DNA of 64,000 nucleotides, taken from contig CM034305.1 of the NCBI GenBank assembly GCA_019925795.1, forward strand, positions 89,750,433 to 89,814,432, written 5' to 3'. The notes below the pieces were generated by a model. The model was not told where the DNA came from. It searched no databases and saw nothing but the letters and a program-made list of their open reading frames with translations. Source of the stretch: Dendrobium chrysotoxum (Eukaryota > Streptophyta > Magnoliopsida > Asparagales > Orchidaceae). Position numbers and translations under genes: made by a program. Positions 35,447 to 46,699 of the stretch are shown piece by piece (the first letter of the stretch is position 1; every line of letters begins with the position of its first letter).

Positions 35447-36105
35447 TAGGGGTGTCAATATTGGACACGACCAGAAAATCCGACTCGAACCCAACACGAA
35501 AATTTCGGATTCGGGTCAACCCGAACTGGATCGAGTTCAGGTTAGAGATTTCGACCCGTTTGTAAAATCGGGTCAGATTCAGGTTGACCCGGAAACCTGA
35601 AATCAACCCGATTTGACTCGGGTTCGCGTCAATCACGTCTGCATCCATCAGTCGCGTCGTCCGTCAGGTCCGAATTGCCGAATCAATCACGTCCGCCAGT
35701 CGCTGAGTCCCGTGACTGCTGCCCTCGCAAGCCTGCGAACCGAGTCATCGTGTCAAGCAATCGCGTCCCAGCCAGCCGTCACATTCGCCAGCCTAGCCCA
35801 GCCATACTCGCATCCGCCGGTCCGTCGCGTCAGTCTCGACGTCTCGCATTCTCACATCCACGTCTGCCATCCGCCTGTCCATTCGCCAACCCGACAACGA
35901 TCGAAGGTCGCTAACTCGCTGTATTCGCGCGCTTTTTCAGCCAAATCACATAAATCTGTGTCAGTTTAGGTTCACCCGAACCCGAAGATAGCGAGTTCGG
36001 GTCCTAAAAATCGACCCGTTTGTAAAAATGAGTTGGGTTCGGGTTGACCCGAATAGCGCCGGGTCAATTTCGGGTTCGACCCGTGACCCAAAATTGACAG
36101 CCCTA
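35447..36105. mobile_element. hAT-like non-autonomous element with perfect 8-bp target duplication
   Basis: A 659-bp element. It starts TAGGGGTGTCAAT and ends ATTGACAGCCCTA (inverted copies with one mismatch). The duplication GGCTACAC lies on both sides (35439-35446 and 36106-36113). Eight-base duplications and TAGGG termini are typical of hAT elements. Subterminal zones are packed with CGGGTC/GACCCG words. The centre (about 35630-35930) is GC-rich with CGTC/GTCCG repeats and no credible protein. It has no transposase. Confidence 0.8.
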
Positions 36106-36113
36106 GGCTACAC

Positions 36114-36613
36114 AACATACCAATTAATTTTATGATGACAATAAAATTATTTAAATTATTATATTATCATATCAATATTATTATTATATATGTTCAATAT
36201 TTATATAAAACTTTATCCTATTTCTCATTATAATAAATTATTATTATTAAATATACTTTTATTTCTTATGTTTTTTACTCATATACTAAATAATAAATAC
36301 TCTTATATTAATATATTATTCAGTCCATTTGCCGACATCTCAAATAAATCCAGTTAGGATCACGTTTGATTCGCCGATTTATTTTGCCAAAATTATTTTT
36401 GAAAACAATAATGATACATATTGCAAAATTTTTTTTAAAATTTTCGATTTTGGAACTATGGATCGCCGCCCATTCACAACCGTGTAAATATATTTTTGCG
36501 CTGTCGTAGTCTCGAAAACAATAACAAATTAGGAAGGACTGCCGTGCAAAAAAGGCCGCGGTGATTGAGAGCGCTCGCAGTCGGTTCTGCCCCCCTCCTC
36601 TTCGTCTACTTCC

Positions 36614-36658
<45 letters not shown>

Positions 36659-36680
36659 GTTAGTTTCAATTGGATTGGTG
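36114..36680 (+). promoter_or_regulatory. Upstream region and CT-rich leader of the At4g08330-like gene
   Basis: AT-rich sequence to about 36450, then a more GC-rich stretch and a (TC)n tract at 36614-36655 that ends 25 bp before the start codon at 36681. The tract probably lies in the 5' untranslated region. No TATA box can be fixed with confidence. Confidence 0.4.
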
Positions 36681-36763
36681 ATGTTTCTCGAAGGAGGGTA
36701 TGGGATAGGTACACCGTCGGGGAGTATGCAGAAGTTGTCGTCGATGAGGGATGTAAGTTATAG
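36681..36763 (+). CDS. At4g08330-like gene, exon 1 coding part
   Basis: 27 codons plus two bases, from ATGTTTCTCGAAGG to TTATAG|GTATTC. This is the first ATG after the CT tract that reads in frame into the CxxC block. Confidence 0.7.
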
Positions 36764-38288
36764 GTATTCGTCTTTCTCTTGCAATTCTGTCTTGCTTCAA
36801 AGAATATTTTGGACTGGTTCCGTCACCTGGTTCTAAACACTAATTTTTTAGTTGCTGAGCTATGGTTGTTTCATTGATGCTTTAGTTGGGTAGTTTACCT
36901 TCTAGGTTCTAAGTTGAGTGGGCGTCGCATAAGCAGCTAGTGCATTTGTGAGAAAATTAGGGTTTGGTTACTTTTTTTTCGAGTTTCAGTTCGAAAATTC
37001 GAAAAGGTTTCAATAAATGGAGAAAGATGCGGACTTTCTAATTTTGTACGAGTTCATTTTGGTTGTTTAGGGTTGTTATAGTAGGTTTTTTTAATTTTAG
37101 CTCAAAAATGTGAAAACATTTCGATAATTGGAGAAGATGTAAGCTTGGATTGTTTGGCTCAAAACCACCCCAGCCCTATAGTTGCTGAACTATGATTTTT
37201 CATGAATTAGTTTTGGTTGTTGTGTGGGTAGAATGACAATGGGGCCTAAATTAAGCACACTATAATAGTAGATGGACGCTCATTAAACCAAAATTGTAAG
37301 CCTATTGGTGAGCCACTAGTATTTCTACACCAATGTATTTCTTGTTTATTAGATGTGCCACTAAACCTAATAATTCTTGTGTGTCTGAACAAATCTCCCC
37401 CATGTGAGAGCTCTCTATGTCATGACTCTCTCTCCTAAATGGAAGATTTTTGGCAACATCAAGTATCATATACGAAGAGTCCACTAAAGCATGTATAGCC
37501 TACATAGGAGTTATTTATTTTCTAACTTGACTTGACCATGGTAGAAGATATAAGAGCTACAAACCACATGATTTACTTGATCCCTACCAAACCACTGGCT
37601 CTGATTCTACTTGTTAGGATGGTGGAAAATGGGGGCTTTAATTGAGCCAATAGATTGGCACACATTAATCAAAAAACTTAAGCCAATATATAGGGCCAAT
37701 ACTTGTATTTCTACGCTAATATATTTTTCATCTATGAAATTTGAGACTAAACCCAATAACTCTCACATGCATTAGCGTTGCTTTCTACAAATTTCAGTTT
37801 TTTGGTATTTTATTTTACTTGATGTCACTGTCCAGTAACCTGTATGCTATTATAAATTTATAAATGCTAATTGCAGTTGATGAATTTGTAGTTGTGGGTC
37901 TTGTGGTTATTCACTGAATTTGAGTTCTTCACATCGGAATACTACCAACATTGGGACAAAGTATAGAAAAGCTATCAAGAAGGGTATTGTGTCCTTCTAT
38001 TCAATTGATGAGAGCAGGTTTGCTCAGATTGATGAGCTTAGTTGTTTTCCATACTTCAATTCAACACGTTCATGGGGGCTCTTCAGGCATAAGACGAAGC
38101 TGCAGTGCCGCAAGTGTGGGAACTTTGTTGGCAGTGCTTATGAGGAGGTTTCACCTTTGCCTTCATCTTCTATGGGGTCAGATGTCTCAGATTCAAGCTC
38201 AATCGGGAATTCTAAGAAGTATAACATCAAAATTAGCGCACTTCAGCCAACCTCAGAAGAGTCGGGTACTGCTCTTATAGTTCGTTGA
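36681..38288 (+). CDS. Conserved plant protein of unknown function, At4g08330-like (2 exons)
   Basis: Coding segments 36681-36763 and 37892-38288 give 159 residues; the intron is 1128 bp. The donor GTATTC after TTATAG and the acceptor TTTGTAG restore a split Ser codon (AG|T), giving VSYSCGSCGYSLNL. The protein has a short glycine-rich start, a CGSC pair at about residues 29-32, the block RNTTNIGTKY, the core VSFYSIDESRF and a second pair CRKC at about 107-110. That spacing suggests one zinc-binding unit. The tail is Ser-rich. This order matches the family annotated in Arabidopsis as uncharacterised protein At4g08330 (chloroplastic by annotation). No biochemical role is known to me. Both exons look intact, so I judge it a live gene. 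Confidence 0.8.
37892..38288 (+). CDS. At4g08330-like gene, exon 2
   Basis: Begins after acceptor TTTGTAG and ends with TGA after ALIVR. Both CxxC pairs lie in this exon. A competing acceptor 15 bp upstream (TTGCAG) would bring a stop codon into the frame. Confidence 0.8.
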
Positions 38289-38923
38289 AGTTTGTGAATA
38301 TGTTATATTTAACCATTTCTATTATTGTTTATGTGAAAAATTGCCTGACCGTTGAAATCTATATAGAGTTTTGCTGGTATGAAAGGTTTGATCAGTTGAT
38401 TGTTCTTATGTAAGATGAGTTTGCTATACATAAGCCTGCTCATCATGGGCGTTGTGTGAAGGCCTGCAGGGGATTCCATGATGAATCTTGCAAGGATATT
38501 GTTTTTTTTATATTATTGTACATATGCCTCATTCAGTAATAAAATTGCTTCTGGTTTGCAAGAATCCTTGGTCATATGTTTTTCCTGTGACTCTACTCAG
38601 ACCTGTTTGTTATGTGGTGGAATATGGCGTATGCTTGACCTATTTGGAGGCATAATTATTAGGTTCTTCCTAGTTTGTTTTCGTTAAATGTGAGTGAAGC
38701 ATTTCAAATTGTCAACAAGAACACACCAAATGAATAAGTGGTCAGTGTTATGTATTTCGAAAAAGTATTGGGATTACTGAAAAGATCTAATGAATAGTCA
38801 AATAAATTGATAGCAAGGGGACTTCTGAGATTTTGCATTGATTGTTGATTCATCATGTTATCTAGTTGAAGACTATGTCTACATACTGAACCATGTTTTT
38901 GGTATATAACCCCAAAAACAAAA
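38289..38923. other. 3' flank of the At4g08330-like gene
   Basis: AT-rich DNA, probably the 3' untranslated region at first. No second gene was recognised before the LTR element begins at 38924. Confidence 0.4.
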
Positions 38924-39485
38924 TGATAAGAAATACTTGAGTTCGCAAGTAATCCTATCGGATCTACTTGAGTTCGCAAGCAACCCTAACAAGAAATTGA
39001 TAAAAACAGCGAGAAGACACAAGAAAAGAATGAAACAACTCAAGAAAAATAGTACATTTATTAAATGACTCAAAGCAAAGCAAACATAAAGCAAAGATAC
39101 AATTGATCCTCTATTCGAGAGAAGGATCGTTCTCTCCCAATCTCTAGACACTAGGTTTAGAGCCCACAACTCCCAAGAGACTCCAAGAGATCACAAATCT
39201 AAACATGCCCCTCCCTAACCTCCTCATGCGCTTTAAATTGCCCTCTCCACCTCCTTAAAATTTCTACCTCCTTAAAAACTTCCTAATATAAGATATTATT
39301 TATTTAATACAAAAGATATCAAATCTTTTTAATTAATTAAATCCACTTTCCTTATTGGCTTGTCGCCTCCTTCTCTCTCTTTTCTTTTAGCCGCCAAAGT
39401 GGGTCCCACCCTTAGGTGAGGCGGTTTGAACCGCCTCTTGTAGAAAAAGGCCGGCCCAAGGGCGGTTTCCTGCACCGACCTAACA
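38924..39485 (-). repeat. 3' LTR of deleted chromovirus
   Basis: 562 bp; plus-strand ends TGATAAGAAATAC and CCGACCTAACA. It differs from the other LTR by a few substitutions and short indels. Confidence 0.85.
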
Positions 39486-39670
39486 ATACTGCCTTCCCAA
39501 ATAGCCACCTTATCCTCAAGGTGGAAAGAAGGAAACTGATGCTTTATCCTCTCGTAAGGTTCCCAGATTGCCTCGTAATCTGGCAGATCCTTCCACTTGA
39601 TCAATACCTCTTTTCCTCCTTCTCCCTGGCGTACCCCTTGTAACTCAAAGGGTTCTAGTATCACCTCCAA
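39329..39670 (-). pseudogene. Chromodomain remnant of Ty3/gypsy polyprotein
   Basis: The minus-strand frame contains EVLIKWKDLPDYEAIWEPYE, the chromodomain core that follows integrase in plant chromoviruses and binds histone tails. It is followed by HLEDKVAIWEGS and then runs into the LTR. The domain looks nearly intact, but it is detached from its integrase by the deletion. Confidence 0.75.
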
Positions 39671-39736
39671 GTCCTCTGTTAAAGTTGTTGGTATCTCAGA
39701 ACATGTAGAAATATGCTTGTGTTCTTGTGGAGGTGG

Positions 39737-40391
39737 TCATCCTTGAGGTGACTGAAAAACCTTACCGAATTGCTGAATCAAGGGCTGCACTGAAAGAGAA
39801 ACATCCCCTCCCTCCTCCAATCTGATCACCTCCCGCCTATGTAGTCCCACCAGAGAATCTTCCCCCACCTCTTGTATGCTCCTAACCATGGTATTAAGTG
39901 ATACCATGACTTTGGATAGCCCTGCATCTCCCTTGATAACCACCTTTCTCCCCTCTACCATTAATTCCATCGTGAGTGCTCCCCAATTGTCCTTGGTTTC
40001 CCCCATCGTGGTTTCCCCTGGATGGTCAACACCACACCTCTACAAATTCCCTGGCCTTTCTCCACCTTCTATGTTCCCATCATCACCCCATAATAACCAT
40101 GTCCACCAATTTCACTCCCAGTTGGTTGACGACCTGAGTGGAAATGAAATTATGGGTAGCCCCACTGTCAATCAATACTACCACCTCCATGCCTACTATT
40201 TCTCCCTTTACCTTCATCGTATGATTCAAAGTGAATCCTACTACTGAATTCAGGGAGACCTCCGCCACATCCAGATGCAACTTGTCATCCATCTCTCTCA
40301 CCTCCCTTCTTAGTTTCCTCGTCATCACAGACGGTGAGAACCTGAAGATTTCGATCCCTACACCTGTGCTCTGGAGTATACTTCTCATCAC
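39737..40391 (-). pseudogene. Ty3/gypsy protease and linker remnant
   Basis: The first frame (40391-40083) holds the aspartic protease motif VVLIDSGATHNFIS (catalytic Asp in DSG). The second (40006-39737) is the linker between protease and reverse transcriptase, ending FQSPQG. It is stopped by TGA where PPPQEH continues downstream, so one codon has become a stop. A frameshift separates this from gag. The reverse transcriptase that should follow is absent. Confidence 0.7.
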
Positions 40392-41569
40392 ACTGGAAAC
40401 ATAACCCTTTTTCCCTCTTCTCCTGCATCTCCTTCTCTGTCAACCTCTTGAAATTTTTCCCACTTCCTCCTCCTCTAGCTCTCTCCTTGGGCACTTCTTT
40501 TAGGCTCCCTGGTGCTGGCCCCTTGGGGGCTAAGAAGGTGGTGGTCATCCTATATAATCCCCCCGAGTTACTCCCTCTAGCCCCTCTTTCCAGTTGCTTC
40601 TGATCTTCCACCAACTGGGCTAGCTCCATGGCCTCCCTCGGGTCTCTTGGCCTCATCACCCGAACCGCTACTCATATCTCCAGTTTGAGTCCTTCCATAA
40701 AATTTCCTTCCAGTATTGTCTCAGAGAGCCGGTTCAATCTACTGGCCAAGTATTCAGATTTGTCATGGTAATCTGCCACGGTCTCTTCCTGTGTCAAGGC
40801 AAAGAATTGCTCATAAAAATCTCCTCCCCTACAGGTTTGGAAACATTCTAATAAGAACTCTTTGAACTCCCTCCAGCTCCTGACGGGTTGGCTTAGGTCA
40901 CGCCATTGATACCATGCCAGGGTTTTCCTTCCAAACATAGTCCTGCTGCCGTTAGCTTCTCTTCCTCCGTCAATCTGTTGACGGTGAAATATCGTTCCAC
41001 TTTGTAGATCCATCCATGGCCATCCTCACCCTCGAAGATGGGCATCTTTAGCTTTCTTACCTTTAGGTCACCTCGGAATCCTCCATATCCTCCCATCTCG
41101 TGAAGAGGAGGTACTCCCCAGTTATCTTGATCTTCTCTCCAACGATCGTATCCAAACCTGTTATCAAAATCTCCTCTTCGTCCTTCATAATCAGCTCCTT
41201 GGTGGTATCTTCTCTTCTTCTGGTAAAATCAGCAGCTCTTCTTCTCACTTCCTCCCTAGAAAGAGGTTCTAGATGAGGCATTCCGTCTTCTCCCTCAAAG
41301 ATTTCTATCTCTAGATTTCCTCTTTTCCTCCATGTATTAGGGTTTCCTCCCCTCTCATGGCCTTCGAAAGTTTCCTTTGCTTCCGATGTCGCCGGGTTGG
41401 TCTTTACTTATAGTAATTTCTTTAACATTTCTTCAATTATTACGAACTTTCCTTCTTTTTTTGCATTATTGGAAGAAATCTGATTTTAAAAATCGGAAAA
41501 CCTTTCCTCCAAATCTGATTTGATTTGCTTGATTTCACCTTCCAAAACTTCCACCTTCTTCCCAGCCAT
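40285..41569 (-). pseudogene. Ty3/gypsy gag remnant
   Basis: The likely start is ATG at 41569 (MAGKKVEVLEGE, coiled-coil-like). In-frame stops follow, then a retrotransposon gag domain at about 41090-40670, with a frameshift near 40950 and LEI* where a CGA-type codon is expected. A zinc knuckle CFQCDEKYTPEHRC lies near 40410. At least three stops and two frame changes make it non-functional. Confidence 0.7.
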
Positions 41570-41662
41570 CTTCCTTCCTAAGAGTCGCCAAAAGATCTTT
41601 TTTCGGATACGTTTTTACTACTGAAATCACAGAATTTTAGCCGCCGATGGTCCCAAGATAAT

Positions 41663-41674
41663 GCTCTGATACCA
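41663..41674 (-). promoter_or_regulatory. Primer-binding site (initiator Met tRNA type)
   Basis: TGGTATCAGAGC on the minus strand, three bases inside the 5' LTR, the usual place and sequence in plant Ty3/gypsy elements. Confidence 0.85.
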
Positions 41675-41677
41675 ATT

Positions 41678-42243
41678 TGATAGGAAATACTTGAGTTCGC
41701 AAGTAATCCTATCGAATCTACTTGAGTTCGCAAGCAACCCTAACAAGAAATTGGTAAAAACAACAAGAAGACACAAGAAAAGAATGAAACAACTCAAGAA
41801 AAATAGTACTTTTATTAAATGACTCAAAGTAAAGCAAATATAAAGTAAAGATACAATTGATCCTCTATTCGAGAGAATGATCGTTCTCTCCCAATCTCTA
41901 GACACTAGGTCTAGAGCACACAACTCCCAAGAGATCATAAATCTAAGCATGCCACTCCCTAACCCCCTCATACCCTTTAAATAGCCCTCTCCACCTCCTT
42001 AAAATTTCCACCTCCTTAAAAACTTCCTAATATAAGATATTATTTATTTAATACAAAAGATATCAAATCTTTTTAATTAATTAAATCCACTTTCCTTATT
42101 GGCTTGCCGCCTCTCTCTCTCTCTCTTTTCTTTTTGCCGCCAAAGTGGGTCCCACCCTTAGGTGAGGCGGTTTGAACCGCCTCTTGTAGAAAAAGGCCGG
42201 CCCATGTGGGGCCGGCTGGGCGGTTTCCTGCACCGACCTAACA
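41678..42243 (-). repeat. 5' LTR of deleted chromovirus
   Basis: 566 bp; plus-strand ends TGATAGGAAATAC and CCGACCTAACA. It carries CCCATGTGGGGCCGGCTGGG where the other LTR has a shorter CCCAAGGG. Confidence 0.85.
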
Positions 42244-42272
42244 CAAAAATATCTGCTAAAATTTATACGCCG

Positions 42273-42318
42273 CCCCCCCCCCCCCCCCCCCCCCCCTTCT
42301 CTCTCTCTCTCTCTCTCT
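42273..42318. repeat. Poly-C tract followed by (CT)n
   Basis: 24 consecutive C residues (42273-42296), then a CT dinucleotide run to about 42318. Confidence 0.9.
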
Positions 42319-42394
42319 AAATATCATCTAATATAGGAGCCCGGGGTTGAAAAACATTATTTTTTACCAGCTTAAAATTTGAACTTGTTACATG

Positions 42395-44060
42395 TTGGAA
42401 AATTTACCGCACTAGAAAGTGAGTTTATCATCTCACTTTTAAATGAAGATTCAGCATATGCACCAATAGAATAAGTTTAATGTAGTCCATAGGTGATATA
42501 AGATTTTTTATATGAAAATTCAAAAAGAGAAAAAAATCACGAGATCTGTCCCAATTGAAATAATTCTACTACCCTTCCCCACAGCTGTGAAAATTGTTTA
42601 TATAATATAACAGATATGAACTGTGGAAAATGGCTTCTACTGTGAAAGTTGGAGATGTCTTGAGGCATTTGAATTGTCCTCAAGCGATCCTTGGTGGTCT
42701 ATTTGATCTTTGTCTTTTGAGGAAAGAAGATCATATACCAATAAATTTAGCATAAGCCTTGATGTCAACATCAAGTTTTAGTATTGGTGGTGATGATGAG
42801 TGACATCATACTTGGCAACAACATGCGTTGGGGTTAATGTTGACAACATGCATCTGCCATGTTAGTAATGGCGTGCATTTATGTTGTTGGTGATGATGGG
42901 TGACAAAGTCAATTAGTTTATATTGGTGTCAGTGATGTGCATCAACCTTTTTGGCGATGGCGTGTGTCAATGTTGTCAGCAACGGCATACAATAGAGTTG
43001 GCGAGAGTCGGCATTGATGTTGATGGCATGCATGAACATTATTGGTGATAGTGTGCATCAACTTTTTTGGCGATGACAAGAGTCGATGTTGTTGCAATGG
43101 TATGAGACAAAGTAAGCATTAGTGACGACAATGTACATCGGCCTTGGCATGACATGCATCAATGTTATTGGCAACAACGAACAATGAAGTTGGTTGACAT
43201 TGGTGTTGGCATTGACAACTACATCGGCCTTGTTTCAATGGCATATGTCGATTTTGTTGGCAATAGCAAGCAACGAAGCCTGCATGTGTCAATGTTGGTG
43301 TCAGTGGTGTGCATTGGCCTTATTAGCAATGACATGCATCGAAGTTGGTGTCGATGACATGCATCAATCTTATTGGAGATGGCATGCGCCAATATTGTTG
43401 GTGACAATAGGCGTCAACATTAGTATCGATAGTATGTATTGATCTTATTAGCGATGTCGCACATGGACGTTGTTGCATAGAAGGTGATTATGGTCGAGAA
43501 ACAGTAATTGGACTACAGTGGTCAAGCTATGATAGTCACTAATGGTGATTTTCAGTAAGCCTTTGGACTTTATTAGATCCCTAAACTCACTCTCATCTCA
43601 ACGAAAAGTACAAACTCCCCTTCATGTGAAAAATGGTGTCTATTTATAGTTTTCTAAAGTGTGATATTTTGATTATTTTAGTCAAAATTCTCAAATATTC
43701 TATTGGACAACCATACCTTAATGACATTAGGATTGAGTGAAATTGGGCTCATTGAATTTCTCTCATCGAGATGCCTGTTTTAACTGTGAGCTCGTAAAAT
43801 TTGAAGACTGTTGGTTATTTCAATTAGTGTCACGAAGTTTTTAACATGTTTTATTTAAGTTATTTGGATTATGATCAGAACACTTTTGGTGTTTTTGCGT
43901 TCGTCTCTTCAAAATATTTATTTGGACTACAAGATTGCCTAAATTGGATGGCCTTGAATTTAATTCTAGAAGTTTTCAACTCAAATATTTCATCGAAATT
44001 CAGGCTTGATATGATGAATATTCTGGTGAAATAGCAATGTTAGTTTGAAACTAATTTACA
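42395..44060 (+). repeat. Dispersed repeat with minisatellite core, copy R4
   Basis: The arms match the family: left arm around 42480-42560 (GATTTTTTATATGAAAATTC) and right arm 43560-44040 with TATA-like CTATTTATAG near 43640. The core (about 42770-43470) is an array of GGTGTCGATGACATGCATCAAT-type units of about 33 bp. That sequence is unrelated by eye to the cores in R1, R2 and R3. Confidence 0.5.
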
Positions 44061-45251
44061 AGAAGGAACTCTGACATGAGTTTTGTAATCTCTCATTGTA
44101 GAGCTCGAGTTACTTTTCGTCATTCTTCTTGGCCGTTGATTTTACTCCTTTTGACTGTAAAATTCTTATGATGTTGTTCAAAACTTATTTTGCAAAAACT
44201 TATTATTTTATTCTTTTTATCCAGAATCTTCCAAAACTTTCAATATGATATGATGCTGGATTTATTCATCGACCATAGAACGGGATATGTTCTGATATAT
44301 GAAATACTTTCACTTAGATATCAAAACCCAGTTCTTGTTAGGCTTAAGATACTCACATGACTATCAACCTTAAATGATGAGCTTCTTCTAGGAGCCACAA
44401 GGAGGTGGGTTTGGGCCAGCTATAGCATAATTCCTAGCCTAATTTGGTTTACCTATTGTCAACATGAACTACCTCATATAACAATTTGGTTTTGAAAACT
44501 TGTTATAGTACGTGTAGAATTGTTTATTACTTGGAACATACATATTGTAATCATGCCCGCCACACGCGGTTAAAGGCCTGGTTTTTCCATGCAGGTAGTG
44601 GATGACTGGGTATTTTCAGGATTGTGAATTTTCTACTTATTCGATGTATATGTCAAAACAGAAGGTGATACATAAAACCTATTGTGTCATCTGTCAAACC
44701 TGGTTGGTTTAGATATGTAACAAAATTAAAAAGTTCCAAAAATCTGTCCTTTTATGGTAAGATGGGTTGTTTAGTTTAGATATCGGTCAAATGACATGCC
44801 AATGCTTTTTATTGTTCAAAATAACATTTCTGGGAAAGGGTTGAATGATATAAATATGAAAGATTGTATTTGTCTGTTTAAAAAAAGCTCTTTATTTTTA
44901 ACAATTTTAATAGGTTAATATACACAAATGTTTCTGACATAACCATGTTCCGAACAAATGAAGACTTTCTCATAAGCGAATATAAGGTGAGTAGAGAGCT
45001 ATCCTGATCTCCTCAACACACTTGATGGTCGCAGTGAACTGCAAATGACACATTAGGATATGATGAAGTAGCGACGCCACGCTGAGCCAAATATAAATCA
45101 ATAAATCAAAGAAGCCATATAGTTTACAGAGCATGTGTACGTCAAATATCAATCAAAACTCTCTATTAGTAAATACAAGAAGTCGAGAACCATGGGGCAT
45201 CTATTACAAAACATATTTCGACATTCAACGTTGAGTAATGATATGAACTAT
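44061..45251. other. No gene recognised; 3' flank of the FLA gene
   Basis: The last few hundred bases before 45252 are probably the 3' untranslated region of the minus-strand FLA gene. The rest has no recognisable content. Confidence 0.35.
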
Positions 45252-45998
45252 TCAGAAGCTCCAATAGAAGATACTCACAGCGACAGCAAATGGAAGCCCT
45301 AGTCTGGAGGGTCTCCATTCATTGGTGGAAGAAGCATCTGCAGAATCTCTCGAGGAAGGCCCCTCAGTAGGTGCTGAAGCATTCTTGTCTGCTTTTGGGG
45401 GTGGAGCAGGCACTGAGGGCCTGAATATACCAAGTGGCAGAAGCACCTTGTCGACCTGATAAACTGCTAGCTGGTCATCAGAGTACACGGTTCCAGATAT
45501 CGTAGTGTTAACAAGCCCGGTGGAGATGTTCACTTGGTTTCCTGCTGTCGTCACATTAAGCGGGTACTGCCCAGGGCTGCTGTCTCCAGCCTGTGTGCTT
45601 AGAGGGTTGCTTACTGTCTGAAACTGTGATAGTGTGATGAGTGTAGGGATGATATGGTATTGGAGCAGTGTGACCTGCTGCTGGTTGGTAAGAGTATTGA
45701 GAGTGCCAGGTGATAGGCTAGAGAAGGCATTGTCAGAGGGTGCAAATAGAGTGAGTCCAGCATTCGAATTGTTTAGCTGGCCTCTGATTCTTTCATCAAG
45801 TTGTGTCGATTGTAGGAGCCGAATAAGTGTTCTGAACTGCCCACCCTTTTCGAGCACAGCTGTAACATTAAGTGGAGGTGGTGGCCCTGGAGCTGGTGCA
45901 GCAGCTGGACCTGCTCCTGCTTGTCCTTGAGCTTTAGCGGCAATGTTGAAGATGAAAAGGAAAATGGCGGCCAAGTGATAAGTGGAGAAACCTTCCAT
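45252..45998 (-). CDS. FLA: Fasciclin-like arabinogalactan protein (FLA11/FLA12-like)
   Basis: A single-exon gene for 248 residues. An N-terminal signal peptide (about 1-25, hydrophobic AAIFLFIFNIAA) is followed by an Ala/Pro stretch (27-42, PAAAPAPGPPPP) that would carry arabinogalactan. One FAS1 domain (about 43-192) shows LTLFAPSDNAF (82-92), the YH pair at 114-115 and VYQVDKVLLPL (179-189). A second Pro-rich stretch (194-201) and a hydrophobic C-terminus (AVAVSIFYWSF) mark GPI anchoring at the outer plasma membrane. NxT/S sites occur in the domain. The layout matches single-FAS1 group A proteins such as Arabidopsis FLA11 and FLA12, which act in secondary cell walls. The role here is inferred from family membership. 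The exact orthologue number is not certain. Confidence 0.93.
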   Translation of the reverse strand: MEGFSTYHLAAIFLFIFNIAAKAQGQAGAGPAAAPAPGPPPPLNVTAVLEKGGQFRTLIRLLQSTQLDERIRGQLNNSNAGLTLFAPSDNAFSSLSPGTLNTLTNQQQVTLLQYHIIPTLITLSQFQTVSNPLSTQAGDSSPGQYPLNVTTAGNQVNISTGLVNTTISGTVYSDDQLAVYQVDKVLLPLGIFRPSVPAPPPKADKNASAPTEGPSSRDSADASSTNEWRPSRLGLPFAVAVSIFYWSF

Positions 45999-45999
45999 T

Positions 46000-46024
46000 T
46001 TCTCTCTCTCTCTCTCTCTCTCTC
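46000..46024 (-). repeat. (GA)n tract in the FLA leader
   Basis: On the coding strand a GA run ends directly before the start codon (45998). Such tracts are common in plant 5' leaders. Confidence 0.85.
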
Positions 46025-46056
46025 ATACACACATGCATTCAGCCATTCACACATTA

Positions 46057-46064
46057 ATTATATA
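46057..46064 (-). promoter_or_regulatory. Probable TATA box of the FLA gene
   Basis: TATATAAT on the minus strand, about 60 bp upstream of the ATG. This leaves room for a short leader that includes the GA tract. Confidence 0.5.
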
Positions 46065-46653
46065 TGCTTGTAGATAAGTGGGATTTAGTGTGAGGGAGGG
46101 AAGATAGAGGAGCTGGTAGGTAATATGGTTGTGTCTGGCACCAAATGTATGACGTTGCATTCTGATTGCTTGCTATGTTAGCAAACATTATCAGGTGTAA
46201 GCATTCCATCTGCATGGTGAAGCTTGGGTTTTACTCTTGAATTCTCTCCCATTTTCTCTGATTTGCTAAAGAAATATCTTTATTCACCAAAATCTAATCT
46301 ATTATTATTTATTTATTATATAAAATATTATTTAATATCATTAGTAAAAAACAACTAGTTGGTGTATGTGGTTTTATTTTATTGTGTGCTTAAGGTGGTA
46401 CTTTGCTTTTAATAATATGCCAGCCTAGCTTTGCTTGATTTGGCTTTTCTATTAACAAAATTGCTGTTTGGTATGAGAGGATAGTGATATGAATATATAC
46501 TCCAGGAATGATTAATGCGTGTCTTAAAAATTCTGCAAGGGAATATCTTAGCTGGAAAATCTTGTCATAGATCTTCCAAATTAAAGGTACACAGAGATGT
46601 TTCTGAGTTGCTATCTTAAATGGTTATTATAAAGATCATTTCATATGCATGTG

Positions 46654-46699
<46 letters not shown>

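Larger units (their letters stand above)
38924..42243 (-). mobile_element. Chromodomain Ty3/gypsy element, internally deleted (no RT, RNase H or integrase core)
   Basis: Complete ends: LTRs 38924-39485 and 41678-42243 with TG...CA termini and a perfect 5-bp target duplication CAAAA (38919-38923 and 42244-42248). On the minus strand the 5' LTR is followed by a primer-binding site TGGTATCAGAGC (41674-41663), then gag, protease, and directly a chromodomain. The reverse transcriptase, RNase H and integrase core are missing. A purine-rich GGGAAGGCAGTAT precedes the 3' LTR. At 3.3 kb it is a non-autonomous chromovirus derivative that would need enzymes from elsewhere. Confidence 0.85.

Noticed and set aside
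45634..45930. Plus-strand frame over the FLA gene
   Set aside because: Antisense shadow of the FLA coding sequence.
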